This document shows, piece after piece, positions 41,205 through 54,049 of a stretch of DNA of 64,000 bases. The stretch lies in assembly GCA_030280995.1 (NCBI GenBank), contig JASXTE010000001.1, forward strand, positions 13,611,001 to 13,675,000, written 5' to 3'. A model generated the notes under the pieces. It was not told the DNA's origin, did not search any database, and was given only the letters and a program-made list of their open reading frames with translations. Made by a program: the position numbers and the translations under genes. The stretch is from Hemileia vastatrix (Eukaryota; Basidiomycota; Pucciniomycetes; Pucciniales; Zaghouaniaceae). Position 1 is the stretch's first letter, and every line of letters begins with the position of its first letter.

Positions 41205-44200
41205 ATGGAGCTTTGTGAGTGTTCAGTCTGCATCCAGAATGTTTGTTTGAATTTGGAGGGTGAGGAAAAACACGGAAAATATCTAGCTCCAAGCACACAA
41301 AGAAGGCATCACCTGGTAGATACCCATTTTCATGATTTGCCGCAATTTTGTGAAGCTTCAAATTTTACATCCAATGAGCTATCTTCTTTGGATACACCTC
41401 ATCTAGCAAGTGAACCTTCTGAGTTTAGTGAAATGTGTCTTGATGATAATAATGAGCCAACATGTAATTTTCCTTTTCTTTCAAAAAACATTCTTAAAAT
41501 TTTTAGCCTATCTTTAAATCTTGATTTAATTTAAAACAGTGCATATATCAATCATAATTACTTGGCTCTATGTTGGATTTAATCTCAGCAGAGAAAAGTT
41601 CATCAGTGCAACCAGAATGATTGTAAATTTTATTAAGGATTCTCAAAATGCTTCAATTCCCATCTCAGCCCTTGAAAAAATTTCACTTGACCCCTGAATT
41701 AATCTAGAAAAAACCAAGTTGAATGTCAACTTTTCTACTATGATATGATTCCAAAAGTGCTTCCAGCTCTATCCTGAGCATGCAGCCATTCCACCACTTT
41801 GTACTTACAAAATGTTTCCTAGTTCAACTCCATGCAATGAGCCACTTTACTATCTTAAAAGAACATTTCAAAAAATTAAGGATCCTGGAATATCTCATCT
41901 AAACCCAAAGTTTCCAAAGATTTCAAATGAATTTAATACTTCTCATTTAGTGTTTCCTGTTCAGAAAATATCAACTTGGCTTTTATGGCTTCTAGGAAGG
42001 TCAGATGTTGAGGAGGCTTTAGAAAACTGGAGAGAAAAAGTCAATGGCAGCAGTAGCTTCATCACTGATGTGCAGCATGTTACAACATTTAGGAGCATGG
42101 AATGGAATAATCATTATGACTCCCTGAACTTGGCTCTTTCTACGTTTATTGATTGGTTTAACCCAAAGGGAAATAAAGCTTCTGGAAATGTAGAATAAAT
42201 GGTAGTACTTTCTTTCAGCTGTCTCAATTCTCCACCTGATATCCAAAACAAAATTAGTCACACATGTCTTTCTGGAATCACACCAGGACCAAATACTCAA
42301 GATACAGATACTATAAATCATATTTTAAAACACATTGTTGAAGAGTTGATTGAAATTAAAAATGGAATTGTAATACCAACATTTCAGAGACCTGAAGGTC
42401 TTATGGTGGGAGTTAGACTTCTGTGTGTAATTGGAGATATTCTTGCAACAAAGAAGGCTTCTGTTTTTGCATCACATTCTGAAACTCAATTTTGCACTTG
42501 ATTCATGACTAAACTTGATCAAATTTCATCTTTAGAATGTGGACAACAAAGATTTAGAAACAATGTCATCAAAAATTCAAAAAAGTCTAGAGATGCCTGA
42601 TTACAAAACACTAGAGAAAAAGAACCCAAGGAAAATGGTATTAAATGGTCTTAGCTTAGTCAACTAAGCTACTGGAAGCCAACTAAGCATGTGGTTCTTG
42701 TTGTGATGCAAAATTGGATTGAAGGTGTTCTTAATCTTCATATGAAAACTGCTGGAAATTTAAGTCTGAGCCACAATATATTACCCATAAAAGAAGCCAG
42801 CAACAAACATTGAGTCAAGCTATGAAATGGTCACAAATTGATGATAATATAGATATAATTGCTCTTAATTCCAGCTCTGATGATGATGAGAATAGTGATG
42901 AAACTGACAGCTATGAGGACCTTCAGCTACAAAGTGGTTAAAATGGACAGTTCTTCACTCAAAGTGACATTGAAAGATTTCAAGATATTATGAAAGGTGT
43001 TATTCTACCTAGAAATCTAGTAAAACCTCCTCCAAATCTTGGTGAAAAACAACATGGAAAAATTAAGGCATCACAATGGTACTCCCTATTTGCATATGTT
43101 GTACTTCTAGTCATCCTTGAACTCTTTGTAGATGATGTCAATAATCTTCCACCAGGGTCCAACCGACTGAAATTCTTATGCAATACTGGATATCTGGTAG
43201 TATGTACACATATCTTGTTTTAAAGAGAGCTTAATGAAGATAGAATTGAAAGATTTGCAACCAATTATGCGAAATAGAAAAAATCTGTTGAAAAACTCTT
43301 TCCTGGCTCCAAGGTACAACCAAATTACCATTTTTCACTTCACATGCATGAGAAATTGAAGCTCTGGGGGCCTCCTATTGGGGTTTCAGAGTTTTCTGAT
43401 GAGCGGCTCATTGAATTTTTACAAAAAATTAACACCAACAAACAAGTTAGTAAGTGTGATGGATATTTAAAATTTTTATCATTTTTCAATTAAATTTTGA
43501 TAAATTTTGATATTAATCCCATAGATAAGTTGAACATTAAAATGATGAAAAGAAGTTGTGAATTACAAAGAATTATGGTCAATGATACCTATCAAGAGGT
43601 AATGAATGTAAAATCAAGATCTGATAAGGATAAACACCACACAATATGGGGGGCGGACTTGCTAGTGAGTCCGTAACCTTGGACCCAAACTCACCACAGA
43701 TTGAACACCCATTGAGCTATTGATAAAGGAACCATACAATCAGGAATGAACACCACTCAGAAGAACAGTTTTAGGTGGGTGTTCAAGTAGAGTTCAGTAT
43801 GAGTTCAGTCTGAGTTCCATCTGAGTTCCATCTCAGTTCAGGTTGAGGACTTGCTAGCAAGTCCACCCCCTATATTGCGTAGTGAAAGGAATGGGAAAGA
43901 CTCATTCAGATGATGATTTTATAATATTTTATGGGAATTCTTCAAAATGGAAGACAAATCAGTCCAACACCAAGACAAAATTCCTCTTCCTGCTGGCTCA
44001 AAAGTGTATCTAGGATTTGCATCCCCAATTCAGAAGTTATCTTTAACCAATACCTCAATTTATGTCACCAAAACTCACAATTGCATATTATCGAAAGATA
44101 AAAATGAAAGTATTCAATATGGCTTAGTTAATAAGATCTATGAAGTTCAAGATCATTTAAAGAATTTATGCAAGATGATATTAGTTTTCCAATCACAAAC

Positions 44201-44434
44201 AGATACCCTAAAAAATTAAATTGCCTATCTACAGAATTTTGCTTCCTTTTATATCTTTACAAAGCTGTAGTCAGACAAGTAAATTACACAAACAAGATAT
44301 TTATTGAACCTTCCAATGTGATATCCATGGCAGAATATTTTTTTTTGCCCAAGAAAATATTTTCTATAGCTCTTAATGGAATTATCCTCTTGCATCATGA
44401 CTTTTCTCCCCTTGATATCTCAAGTACTTTATGA
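41205..44434 (+). pseudogene. Plavaka/CACTA-like (Tnp2-type) transposase relic
   Basis: Starting at ATG 41205, an N-terminal Cys cluster (CECSVCIQNVC) leads into segments typical of the large CACTA-like transposases of basidiomycetes: TWLLWLLGRSDVEEALENW, FIDWFNPKGNK, LSGITPGPN, IPTFQRPEG, CVIGDILATKKASVFASHS, MQNWIEGVL, KIKASQWYSLFAYVV, FVDDVNNLPPGSNRLKFL, LHMHEKLKLWGPPIGVSEF and AEYFFLPKKIFSIALNGIIL. Many stops and frameshifts separate them (for example TAA at 42196 and stops near 42500, 42660 and 42940), and some may be introns. A MITE splits the 3' third. Family assignment is by motif pattern recall. It cannot be functional. Confidence 0.6.
43635..43884. mobile_element. MITE copy 1 (CAC..GTG family, 250 bp)
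   Basis: It begins CACCACACAATATGG and ends ATATTGCGTAGTG, flanked by AAA on both sides. Inside the right end GGACTTGCTAGCAAGTCC is a perfect 18-bp palindrome; the left end has a mutated version. Before the right end are short GAGTTCCATCT repeats. It interrupts the transposase relic. Confidence 0.85.
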
Positions 44435-45596
44435 TTCTTCTATTTCTCTGTTTTGGTGGTTCAGTCATAGACGTATAAGGATGTTATAGATATAACTCTG
44501 AAAAAGGTAGATTTCCCAATTCTAGTATAGCAGATCAAGTTATTAGTGCTTTGTTTTATTTTGGAAAATATTGTTTCTCTACTTAGTTTTTTTCTCCTGA
44601 ATCATGGATCATGATGTCTTGGCTGAAAATACATCCTTTCATTTTTTGATATCTTACTAATTGAAATTTCCTTGGTATTTTTGACCTCTTGTAGAATGAT
44701 ATTATTCAGTTTTTACTGTTTAATGTACTGATTTTGTTTCATGTTCAAAAGATGATAACAAAAAATAAAACAAATGAAAAAAATAGTCTTTTACATCTTT
44801 CATTCTCCAAATTAGAATTTTTCATTCAATTCATTGCTGAGTTTTTTGTTTTCAAAAATATAGTTACTCATATAAATTCTACATTATTTCATGATTGAGT
44901 ATTATTGCTATAAATTTCTAAAAAAACCTTAGACAAAAACAAATAAATAAAATATGGGAGGCCTTTAAGAGACCATCTTTTTGATTTGCAACATAGTCTA
45001 ACTTTCTAAATTTTACTACAGCACATGTTTGTTTTGCCATGGGGTGCAACATTTACAAAACAATTGTTTTTTGCACGTAAGAACCACTTAAGATATTTAA
45101 GTTCTAAAAACAAAGGTTACATAACTGTTGCATAATCATTGTGCCATTGTTGCGACCCAAGACAAAATGAACATTTATTGAAGTGTTTAGTGTTTTCTCC
45201 CTATTAAGTTAGCAGTATCTCTTTTTAATATTAATAAAAAATAATCCATGGTTGGAAAAGCCCTGTGCTTTTTTATCATAAATTATTCTAATACCTGATA
45301 GAAAATAGCGACATATTTTTTACGTTAATTTCTTGAAAATCATTTAACTACTTAATAGAATGTATCACATGATTTGCTATAATTTTCATAAAAATCATAT
45401 GCAATGGTAATACCCCTTAATTGTGTATCATGAATATTTTTAACTAATAGAAAAAAGTAACAAAAATTTGCATGTATCATTGAAACTACCTTAATCTCTA
45501 ACAACAAAAATCAGAAAGAAATTTTACAGTACCCAATCAAAAATAGCATTTTCAGATTCTATCCTCCACAAAATCCATCCTATCATTCTCTACCTC
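44435..45596. other. Plavaka-like element interior without gene
   Basis: AT-rich sequence between two convergent gene relics. No frame, repeat or RNA could be supported. Confidence 0.4.
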
Positions 45597-47531
45597 TTAT
45601 TCCCCAATCTCTTCCTCATTGTAATCAGGATCATTAACATTATCATCATCAACTCTTGGTCTTTTCTCTCTTACTTTCTCCTTCACCTTTTCCTTGACAT
45701 CTTTGCTACAAACTTCCTTGGTCTGTTCTTCCCTAAAGACATGAACAAAATCATCGTCATAGAAAAACCCAGAATCACCCTCTTCAAACGCTTTCTCTGA
45801 TTCATCTTCACTTTGTGCCTCAGAATTAATTGTATCACCATCACCCTCTTCATCTTCACTACCTTCAGCAGAATCTTCATTGTCATTCAATAAACCATAA
45901 ACCACAGCATGTAAGTGCTAGTATTTTGATGTAAATTCAGACTCAGAATACTTCTCATCCCGGTGTGTTTGGCCTTTTGGTAGAAGTGATTCAGTTGCTT
46001 CAGGAAGGAATCCAACATTACCAATATCTACAATTGTTTTCTTCTGAGATGAAACTAAGCTTTTGAACCATTCAGCATTGTAAAAATCATAAGGGAGGCC
46101 CTTTGGGGCTATTTTGAATATTGAGGGGATTGGATTTTTAGGCAAATGGCAAATCCTGGAACAAGAAAGAGCATCTTGCTCACTTGCTTGAATCATGCAT
46201 ATGTCCAAGCTTCACATGAATTGGCTGGCATTTTTAGAGTGGTATGGCAAAGTTTTAATGAGATAATAACCTTTTTTTTGTTGAGTTCATTGTCACTATG
46301 CACTCCAATTTTTTTTAATATTTTCATGTATTGTTTAGGAAACTTATTCTTTTTTCCAAAATTGACTCAGTAATATCTTAGCTGTAAAACAAAAATACTA
46401 ATATGAAATTAAAGTGGCACGTCTGGAAACACTTACTCTCTCCCTGTTCTTTTGAATCTGTTTTTTCTCAATATTTTTCTTATTAGTGCTTGCTTTCTTT
46501 CTCTTTTTTTGGAATCAGTCAAGCATTAAGAAGTGTACAAAATGGTTGTACACTTGTATGAGTAAGGGCATGTCAGCTAGATAACAAAGATTGATGTTCA
46601 AGTATGCATAGGCCTTTTATGCAGCAATTTCTTAAAAAGTTGTGATAGCAGAGATTCTGCAAGCAGCATTATAGAGTGATGAAGGGTCCTCATCCAGATT
46701 AGGTCACCAAACCCTTAGCCCTAAACATGTCAGTAGTCTTTTGAATACAGAATAAAGTTTTGATTTAAGCAAGTGAGAGGCCAATTTGGACCTGACCTTT
46801 TGAATATGAGTTAAAGCTTTTAACTTTTTCAATGAAAATTAGAGCAGGTGAAGCATTATTTTCAACAGCCACTTCAACTTTTTTTAACTCCAAAAATTTA
46901 CTGTGGAAAAAAGTATGATCATTGGGGCTTGGTGCTGGTGGTACTGCATCATTATTTTTCAATCCTCAAAGAATCCTAATATGGACAAACATAGCGTTAT
47001 AGAGAATAAATTTGAATAAGCTTGGGTAAGTACAAAAAAAAATAAGAGAGGATTAACCTTTGTTGTGGCAAAGTCTGAAGGAGATTCAGATGTTTGAAGC
47101 TGACTCAGATTATGCTTAGGAGATTGGAAATGAGGATTGACATTCTTCACATAATTGACTGGATTTTGAGGGCTCTTGGAAGATCCAGCTGCAGGCAAAG
47201 TAGTTGAATTTGAGGTCTTTGAAGGAGAAAAATATTTATTTCTTGCCTTGAAAGATGGATCTTGAATATTGACCTTCTTTTTAGATGTACTTGATTTAGC
47301 AGGTTCATCTTTTTGACTGTTTGACTTGAAATATTTTAGTTTATCAGCTGATTTTCCAACAATACCATCATACTTAGATGCCTTTTTTCTTGCAAACTGA
47401 TGCAAAATAGTTTTTTATTTGGCTGCTTGGGCAGCTAAAACTTGAGATACCTCTTGGACTAACTGAGTCTGATCCGAACCAACACTTTGGCCATGGGTGC
47501 TAGTAGAGCTACAAGTAGATTCAATAGTCAT
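45597..47531 (-). pseudogene. Accessory multi-exon gene of the Plavaka-like element
   Basis: From ATG 47531 the minus strand reads MTIESTCSSTST..QEVSQVLAAQAAK, hits a TAA near 47417, and continues in the same frame as a basic Ser/Lys-rich region (ARKKASKYDGIVGKSADKL, AGSSKSPQNP). Likely exons follow near 46962 (FHSKFLELKKVEVAVENN), 46208-45918 (CHLPKNPIPSIFKIAPKGLP) and 45905-45597 (an acidic tail ending NDPDYNEEEIGE). Splice sites such as GTTAAT..TATTAG near 47058 and 46970 are plausible. No enzymatic domain is recognised. By position it may correspond to the second, DNA-binding protein of CACTA-like elements, which is an inference. Confidence 0.4.
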
Positions 47532-48176
47532 ACCAGGAGATAAAAATAAAATTTTTCTCTATGCAAACACAATAAAAAAAGAAAATAAATATAAATTAAT
47601 TAAATGATAGGAGAAACTAAATATAAATAAGAAGCAATTTAACAATAGAGAAAATTAAATATTAAATATTAAATATAATTACACAATAATTTAATCATAG
47701 AAAAAAACTAAATAGCAGGAAAAAAAGAATAAGAAGCCAATAAAACTCACCAGTAATTAGATCGCGCTGGAAGTTATACAGAGAAAAGTATTTGATTTGG
47801 GGATTGTGTATAACACAAAAAAAAGAATCAGTGTGAGCAAAAATCATAAGAAAAAAATCACATACTGTAAGGACCAAGGAAGATGTGCTGTGAAACATAT
47901 GGAGTTGGAAATGGAAGACAATAGCACATTATTTGATGCCATGATGGAGATGATCTAAAAGAAATATTAAGATAAAATAAGTGAAAAACAAATGGAAAGT
48001 AAAAAAAGAACAAAAGAAAAGAAAGAGAAAAAGAAAAAGAAAAAAAATGTAAGGAAGTCAAGCTGAAAAGATGTGGAAGCCAGGAGAAGAAAGTATGAAG
48101 ATAGTGAAAGTAATTGAAACAACATATGAGAGGAAAAAAAAAAGGAAGATACAAAGCTTTTCAGAAATACAAAAAG
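47532..48176. other. Low-complexity interior of the Plavaka-like element
   Basis: A- and AG-rich stretches; no gene supported. Long minus-strand frames near 47858-48154 are Phe/Leu/Ser-rich artefacts of the AG-rich plus strand. Confidence 0.4.
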
Positions 48177-48428
48177 TTTAGCAACTTTTTGCCTTTCCCC
48201 ACACTCTTTTTAGGACATGATTCAAGCATGTAATGGTCCAATTTGAGTGCAATACAAAGTTGATTTCAAAAAATAATACTTTTAGTGAAAAATTGAATTG
48301 TAAACTGTGGATATGTAAATACGCTGGAAGGATGGGATACAATGGATGGATTTTGAAAGGATCAATTGGTCCATTGCATGCTCGTTTTGTGTCCAAAAGG
48401 AGCACAGGGAAAGGCAAAAAGCTGTAAA
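48177..48428. mobile_element. MITE with ~60-bp inverted ends
   Basis: AACTTTTTGCCTTTCCCC at 48183 is answered by GGGAAAGGCAAAAAGCTGT at 48408-48424. Pairing extends about 60 bases inward (AGCATG.AATGG.CCAATT). TTTA/TAAA flanks are possible duplications. No coding capacity. Confidence 0.6.
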
Positions 48429-48484
48429 AAAATCATATTTCTGCATAGATTTCTTGGTCTAGCTATATAAAGAAGAAAAAAAAA

Positions 48485-48690
48485 TTAGAATTGATGATGA
48501 AAGAGGAAGATAAAAGAAAATAGAGAAGAAGAAAAAAAATAAGAATAAATGATGAAAGAGGAAGATAAAAGAAAATAGAGAAGAAAAAAAAAGAAGAATA
48601 GATGATGAAAGAGGAAGAAGATAAAAATTAAAAAAGAAAAAAAACAAGAATCAATGATGAAAGAGGAATGAAAGGAAGATAAAAAATTAA
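48485..48690. repeat. AG-rich minisatellite, ~55-60 bp units
   Basis: Four diverged units of GATGATGAAAGAGGAAGATA followed by an A-rich tail. No coding meaning. Confidence 0.7.
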
Positions 48691-48884
48691 GACATTTGTT
48701 GCATGCATACTGACAGTTTTCGCATGCATACTGACAATTGTCGCATCTGAAAAATTTTGCCAATATGCATGAATTGTCAAAAATATACATATAGCGACAG
48801 CTCATTGAATCAGTGTGATGTGACTCAAGTTTGCCTGCTGTGTGAGCTAAGAAAACCAGTGTGAGGTGCAACCACAACATATCT

Positions 48885-49560
48885 CACTCAATTTTCAAGC
48901 TAAAATAATAATTTAATGATATAGAAAGCTTCATATAGTGATTCTGAATCCAATGAGCTAATCAGATTTAGAATCTTAGTAAAATTGGCTAAGTCATATC
49001 CATTTCAAGCTGACATGTGATTTTCCCAAAGAAGTGCTATATCTCACTCAAATTTCAAGCTAAAATAATAATTTAAAGATATAAAAAAGCTTCATATAGT
49101 GATTCTGAATCAAAAGAGCTACTTAAATTTAAAATCAAAGTAAAATTGGTCAAGTTATGACAATTATTGAGATGTGCCACTTAGTGAAAATCACATGTTA
49201 TGTTGAAATGGCTATAACTTAGCCAATATTACTTAGACTCTAAGTCTAATAAAACCATTGGATTTGGAATCACTATATGAAGCTTTCTATATCTTGAAAT
49301 TATTATTGTAGCTTGAAATTTGAGCGAGATATAGCTTTTCTTAGTGAAAATCACATGTCAGGTTGAAATGGCTATAACTTTTCCAATTTTACTTAGATTC
49401 AAAATCTGATTAGCTCATTGGATTCGGAATCGCTATATGAAGCTTTCTATATCTTTAAATTATTATTTTAGCTTGTAATTTGAGTGAGATATAGCACTTC
49501 TTAGTAAAAATCACATGTTAGGATGACATGGCCATAACTTAGCCAATTTTGCTAAGTTTT
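48885..49560. repeat. Inverted array of ~150-bp repeats
   Basis: Two direct units (from about 48885 and 49040) with AGCTTCATATAGTGATTCTG are followed by at least two units in reverse orientation (from about 49190 and 49345) with GAATC.CTATATGAAGCTTT. The whole region could fold into a long hairpin. It lies just inside the right inverted arm of the Plavaka-like element. Confidence 0.75.
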
Positions 49561-49629
49561 TCAATCTGAATACCTCATTGGTTTGGCAATTATTATATTA
49601 ACTCATTTATCTATAGGAATTACAAAATA

Positions 49630-50078
49630 GTGTTTACTTAATTCCTAATTTTTTGTTGAAAATATTATATCAACAGTATCAAAAAAAAGGATATTCAATA
49701 TTGATTTGCATATTTGATAATTAAGACTGGCAAGCAAAATTGTTTATTCTCCTTCAAAAATATTCACTTTTGAGTGTAATTTTGGAGAATAAAAAATTTG
49801 GACAAGTGGTGAGAAAAATACTATGCATTGCTTTTAACACTTAGCTAACATAGTAGAGTATCAGTTGAAGTTAAAATTGTTCAAGCCATATGCTCCTTTA
49901 CACCAGCTTCAACTCCATTTGCCTTTTATCATCATAATGGTGAGCAACTTTCACTGCATTGATTACTGGGCTGCTTAGATCTGGTAATTTTGTCCTTTTC
50001 TTCAATACATAGGGGAGGGGTGTTGTTTTTGCACATTTGTGCTTTGAGTAGGGATCTCCTGCCAAAAAAAAAAGAAAA
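49630..50078 (-). repeat. Right long inverted repeat of the Plavaka-like element
   Basis: Inverted partner of 40355-40790. A 64-codon minus-strand frame (GDPYSKHKCAKTTPL..., ending 49898) spans much of it. The left arm carries the same sequence with stops, so it may once have been coding. Confidence 0.75.
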
Positions 50079-50700
50079 ATTAAAATTAACAATCATAAAA
50101 ATTAACCCAGCTTGAGGGCACAAGCCATCTGTGCTAGTTAGTTTTTTTTGTTACTGATTCCTCTTTTCATAATAATCTAAGAGTAACTCAAATAAAATAT
50201 TAAAAATAGCCATTCTACCTTCTGATAATAAATCAAAATCTAGCTCAACTTTAAAAACTCTTAAGCAAAAGAATGTTGAGAAAGATGGAAAAATAAGAAA
50301 ATTTCAAAAAACAGCCCACTCATCCTCAAAAGAATCTGAGAATGAGTGGTCCTTGAAAGGGAAGGAGAATGAAGATAATGTTTATTCAAATAAATTAAGT
50401 CCTTATCATGTTTTCCATCTTCTGAAGAGTTAGAAAATAAGGAAGTTGGTGACAAATCAGATTCTGATGATATGATTTGGCAAATAGGTGCTAGACAACA
50501 ATCAGCTCACAGTCATGCTAGAGATAAAAATGGAAGATAGAAAAAGTGGAACGGGTTAGTGAAAAATACAAAAGGGAAGTTATGAAATGAAACACTGAAT
50601 GGTAGAAATAAGGGGGAAGTCATGAATGGAGCTAAAAAAATACTGTGAGGTGTAAAGGGGAAAAATAAATGGAATTGGGCTCAGACAGGGTCATTACCAG
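50079..50700. other. Spacer before gypsy-3
   Basis: No gene is assigned. The plus strand at about 50215-50440 reads a Lys/Ser-rich open segment (KSKSSSTLKTLKQKNVEKDG) that could be an exon relic of the neighbouring transposon. No homology can be claimed. Confidence 0.3.
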
Positions 50701-52319
50701 TGTCAGTGTGTGCTAGTATCTAAGTATGTTTTAATAGTAAATATTAATGGTCCTACTACTTATTGTTAAATGATTTAGTGATTAAACCTCAGGGGAAGAC
50801 TAATAAAAATATAAACTCACAATACTTGGATTTTATGCATGCTAGTGGTGGAAAATAGATCAATAAAATATACTTATAGCTTATATAAAGTTTATATTAA
50901 TTTATAAATGCTTTATAATATATTTATATATAATAATAATAATTTTTTAATGTGTAGTAAGTAAGTGATGATCAATAACCCATCAAAATCCTCCCTTACT
51001 TATACCAAAATCCACTGGAGTGCACAGACCCTCAATCCAGATGATGTCACTTCTATCCCCAGCAATTACAGCACTGTGAGGGCCCATCACCTCCCCATGG
51101 CCTCCACTTCAAGCAGTTTCAACACCCAGACCTCCCGTAAGGACCCTCCATCACAATTAATGATACCACAGACCCATACCATTAATAAAATAAACAGATA
51201 AAAGCGGATACCATAAAGAAGCAGGTAAAATAGCTCATCCAAAGAGTATATAATAAAACCCGAAGCATATAAAGAACCAAATTAACTGTCCAAGCTCCCA
51301 ATAAAATCCTCAAGCATCCAAATTAACCCATTAATGATATCCCAACCCATAAATCCGTGAAAATCCATCCAAGGAAGCAGATTATGTTGTCCAAACTGGA
51401 TATATGCGCCTGAAATAGGTGTATATGCTTGTGTAGGCGTTTTGAGTATACTGAATTCGTCCATATTACCTAAAATAAGCAGAAAAATAAAGGTTGTAGG
51501 CTATTAAGGAGTAAAACCCACTTATAGAGCTAAACATACATAATATAACTACATATTTCACTGAATATGAGGTTTATGTATACATATAAACTTATGTATG
51601 TCTATAATTACTTAATATAACTTAAGATAAGTATATTATAACTACATTAACGCCTTAATAAGTATTATTAGGCTATGTATAAGCTATTTAAACTACTATA
51701 AGTCATATAATCACCACAAAATATGGGGGCGGACTTGCTAGCGAGTCTGCAACCTTGGACCCAAACTGACCACAGATTGAACCCACATTGAGCTATTTAT
51801 AAAGGAGCCATACAATCAGGGATGAACCCACTAAGCAGATCAGTTTTAGGTGGATGTTAAAGTAGAGCTCAGTATGGGTTCAGTATGAGTTCAGTCTGAG
51901 TTCCATCTGAGTTCCATCTGAGTTCAGGTTGAGGACTTGCTAGCAAGTCCACCCCCTATATTAGGGGGTGTCAGTTCTGGCAAATCCGCACTTAAATTAA
52001 GTGCGGATTTCAAACCAAATCAGCACTTAAATTTTGCAAAAAAGTTACTTATTTTAAAAAAGGGTGTCAGTTATGACCTCAAATCAGCACTTTTTTCCCG
52101 TTTTTTTTCACAACCACATTTTGGCCACAAAACATCCCTTCCTTTCTTACCCCATCCCTGTAACATGTGACACACTGACCTTCCTCGCTACCTACCCATC
52201 AATCCTCGGCACACACCCCTTCCTGAAATTTTCAATATTTTGACCAGGCATGTTTACATTCTTTTTTACTTATTTCTTCTACTTTTTAATCTTTTTTCTT
52301 GTTATGTGCCAGTTTCATA

Positions 52320-53429
52320 ATGCCTCCCAGACATTCCAAATCTCAAAAGGTAACTCAAAAATCTGCTTCGTCACAAAAGTCTCCTCGTAAAGCAAGCCCT
52401 ACACCTGAAAAATCAAAGGCAGGTTCAGGTCAGCTTAAAAAGGATGATTATCTCATCATAATCAACTTCCTTAAAATAAAATCAAATTTTGAAGCATGTT
52501 TTGGATGTGAAAAGTCCACTCGTATTGGACGTCCACCTTCTTCAAAGGTTAATGGCTACTTGTTGATGGCCAATGAAGTAAGGAAGAAAACGAGGGGGAG
52601 AATCGATATCAATCCTAAACAAATGAAGGAGAGATTTAAGAGTTACCATTCAAAATATAAAAAGACTCATCATGCTGTAAATGAAACTGGCTTTGGTATT
52701 GACGATGATGATTTGGAGATTGGAATTACTACTGTTTCCGAAAAGCTCAATGTCATGTGTCCTTTCTATGAGGAAATGGATAATCTTTTTGGCACCCGAG
52801 TTGATGTAAACCCTTGGTTTCTACACGATACTACTAAGCATATACCTTCTGGATCCAAACCTTCCTATAATCCTCCCAACACACCTTTACTTGAAGAAGA
52901 TCAATCCCCTCCACCTTCTAACCATAGTTCAGCTGAAGATGATCCCAACTATCAAGCAGAACAATTATATCGCAGAAGATCTGAATCCTCAGAGGCCCAA
53001 AATTTAAATGTATGTTTAATTTTTGTTTTTTCTTCAATTCTTCTCTGAATTTCTCTTTCTTTCTAGTCTCCTCCTACTCAAACTCAATCTCCATTAAATT
53101 ATCTCAATTCTGGAAATGTGAATACCTCTTTAGAAGCTGCTTTAGAAGAACTTCCTGAAGCCTCTTGTTCAAACTCCAAACTAAAGCGTCGAGCCTCAAC
53201 TTCAATGAACTTGAAACATCTATTAAAACGTGGTAATACTTCAACAAGCTCATTTGGCTCCCTTGAGGATTATTTTGAAAAAAAAGATATAAGTAAGTTT
53301 TGTTTACTATATATCTTAATCATTAACTCATTTATTTATTTATTTCAATTTAATTGGAAGGGTGTATGGGGTAGCAAAAAGGTTGGGAAAGAGTTGGAAG
53401 GGAAGATTAAGGGTTCCGAGGCATTTTAA
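52320..53429 (+). CDS. Harbinger-2 Myb/SANT-like accessory protein
   Basis: This is a DNA-binding partner of the Harbinger transposase by family knowledge. The start at 52320 (MPPRHSKSQK) matches the start of the copy at 563. Exons are 52320-53009 and 53067 onward, with a 57-nt intron (GTATGT..CTTTCTAG) in phase 0. The N-terminus is Ser/Lys-rich. The trihelix-like core (about residues 40-160) holds QLKKDDYLIIINFLKIKSNF, RIGRPPSSKVNGYLLMANE, PKQMKERFKSYHSKYKK and CPFYEEMDNLFG. A second conserved block is SLEDYFEKKDIS. A GTAAGT donor at 53293 suggests that the ancestral gene spliced to a coiled-coil exon, as in Harbinger-1, but that exon is gone. Reading on to TAA 53429 gives about 350 residues. 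No stop interrupts it. Confidence 0.7.
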
Positions 53430-53939
53430 ATGAAGAAAAGGGTCTGGGAGAGGTTGAGAGGGGTGAAATGGGGATCAAAAGAGGATGGCATACAATGGGG
53501 CTGGGAGGATAGCGAAAGGCATGGGAAGGGAAGACAAGCATGTGTTGATAGAATTGAAAGGGATGGAGATTGGTGCAAACAGAGTGTGAAAATAGGAGGA
53601 TGAACTCTGTTCTTCAGGCGAAGAACAGAGTTCACTTCCATAAAATATTAGCTGAAACATAGTTTTCAATTCTGTAAAAACAGTTGTAAGTAATAGAAAA
53701 AGTCACTGATTTTTTTTATATGTAATCTGAAATTTTTTAATAAAATTATTGTATTTAAGAATTGCAATATTGTCAATCAATTTTTATTGATCAAATTAAT
53801 TTATTAAAGTATTATTTTAATAAGCTGTTTCAAAAAATACTTTGCATTGAGTAGACTCATGGAATGATTTTTTCTGGCTTCCATTCAGTTATCCTCACAC
53901 TTTCACTATGTTTTCAATATAGATCCATTGTTATTTGTG
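53430..53939. other. Harbinger-2 interior, G-rich then AT-rich
   Basis: A purine-rich plus strand (GGGATGGAG-like runs) to about 53640, then AT-rich sequence. No gene recognised. This is where the coiled-coil exon and other sequence present in Harbinger-1 have been lost. Confidence 0.5.
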
Positions 53940-54049
53940 TGATACTTCAAGTGAAAGTTCAGTATTACTTCAGTCTGAGTTCCATCTGATTTCCATCTGA
54001 CTTCAAGTTGCGGACTTGCTAGCAAGTCCTCCCCCTATATTGCGTGGTG
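53940..54049. repeat. MITE copy 3, right-half fragment
   Basis: GAGTTCCATCTGA repeats, the GGACTTGCTAGCAAGTCC palindrome and the ATATTGCGTGGTG end match the right half of copies 1 and 2. The left half is missing. Confidence 0.75.

Larger units (their letters stand above)
40355..50078. mobile_element. Decayed Plavaka/CACTA-like DNA transposon
   Basis: Inverted arms of about 435 bp enclose a plus-strand transposase relic (41205-44434) and a convergent minus-strand accessory gene relic (45597-47531), a two-gene plan seen in CACTA-type elements. MITEs at 43635 and 48177 and satellite-like repeats have inserted or expanded inside. The true termini were not identified: no clean CACTA ends or target duplication were found, so the arms may be subterminal. 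Confidence 0.55.
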
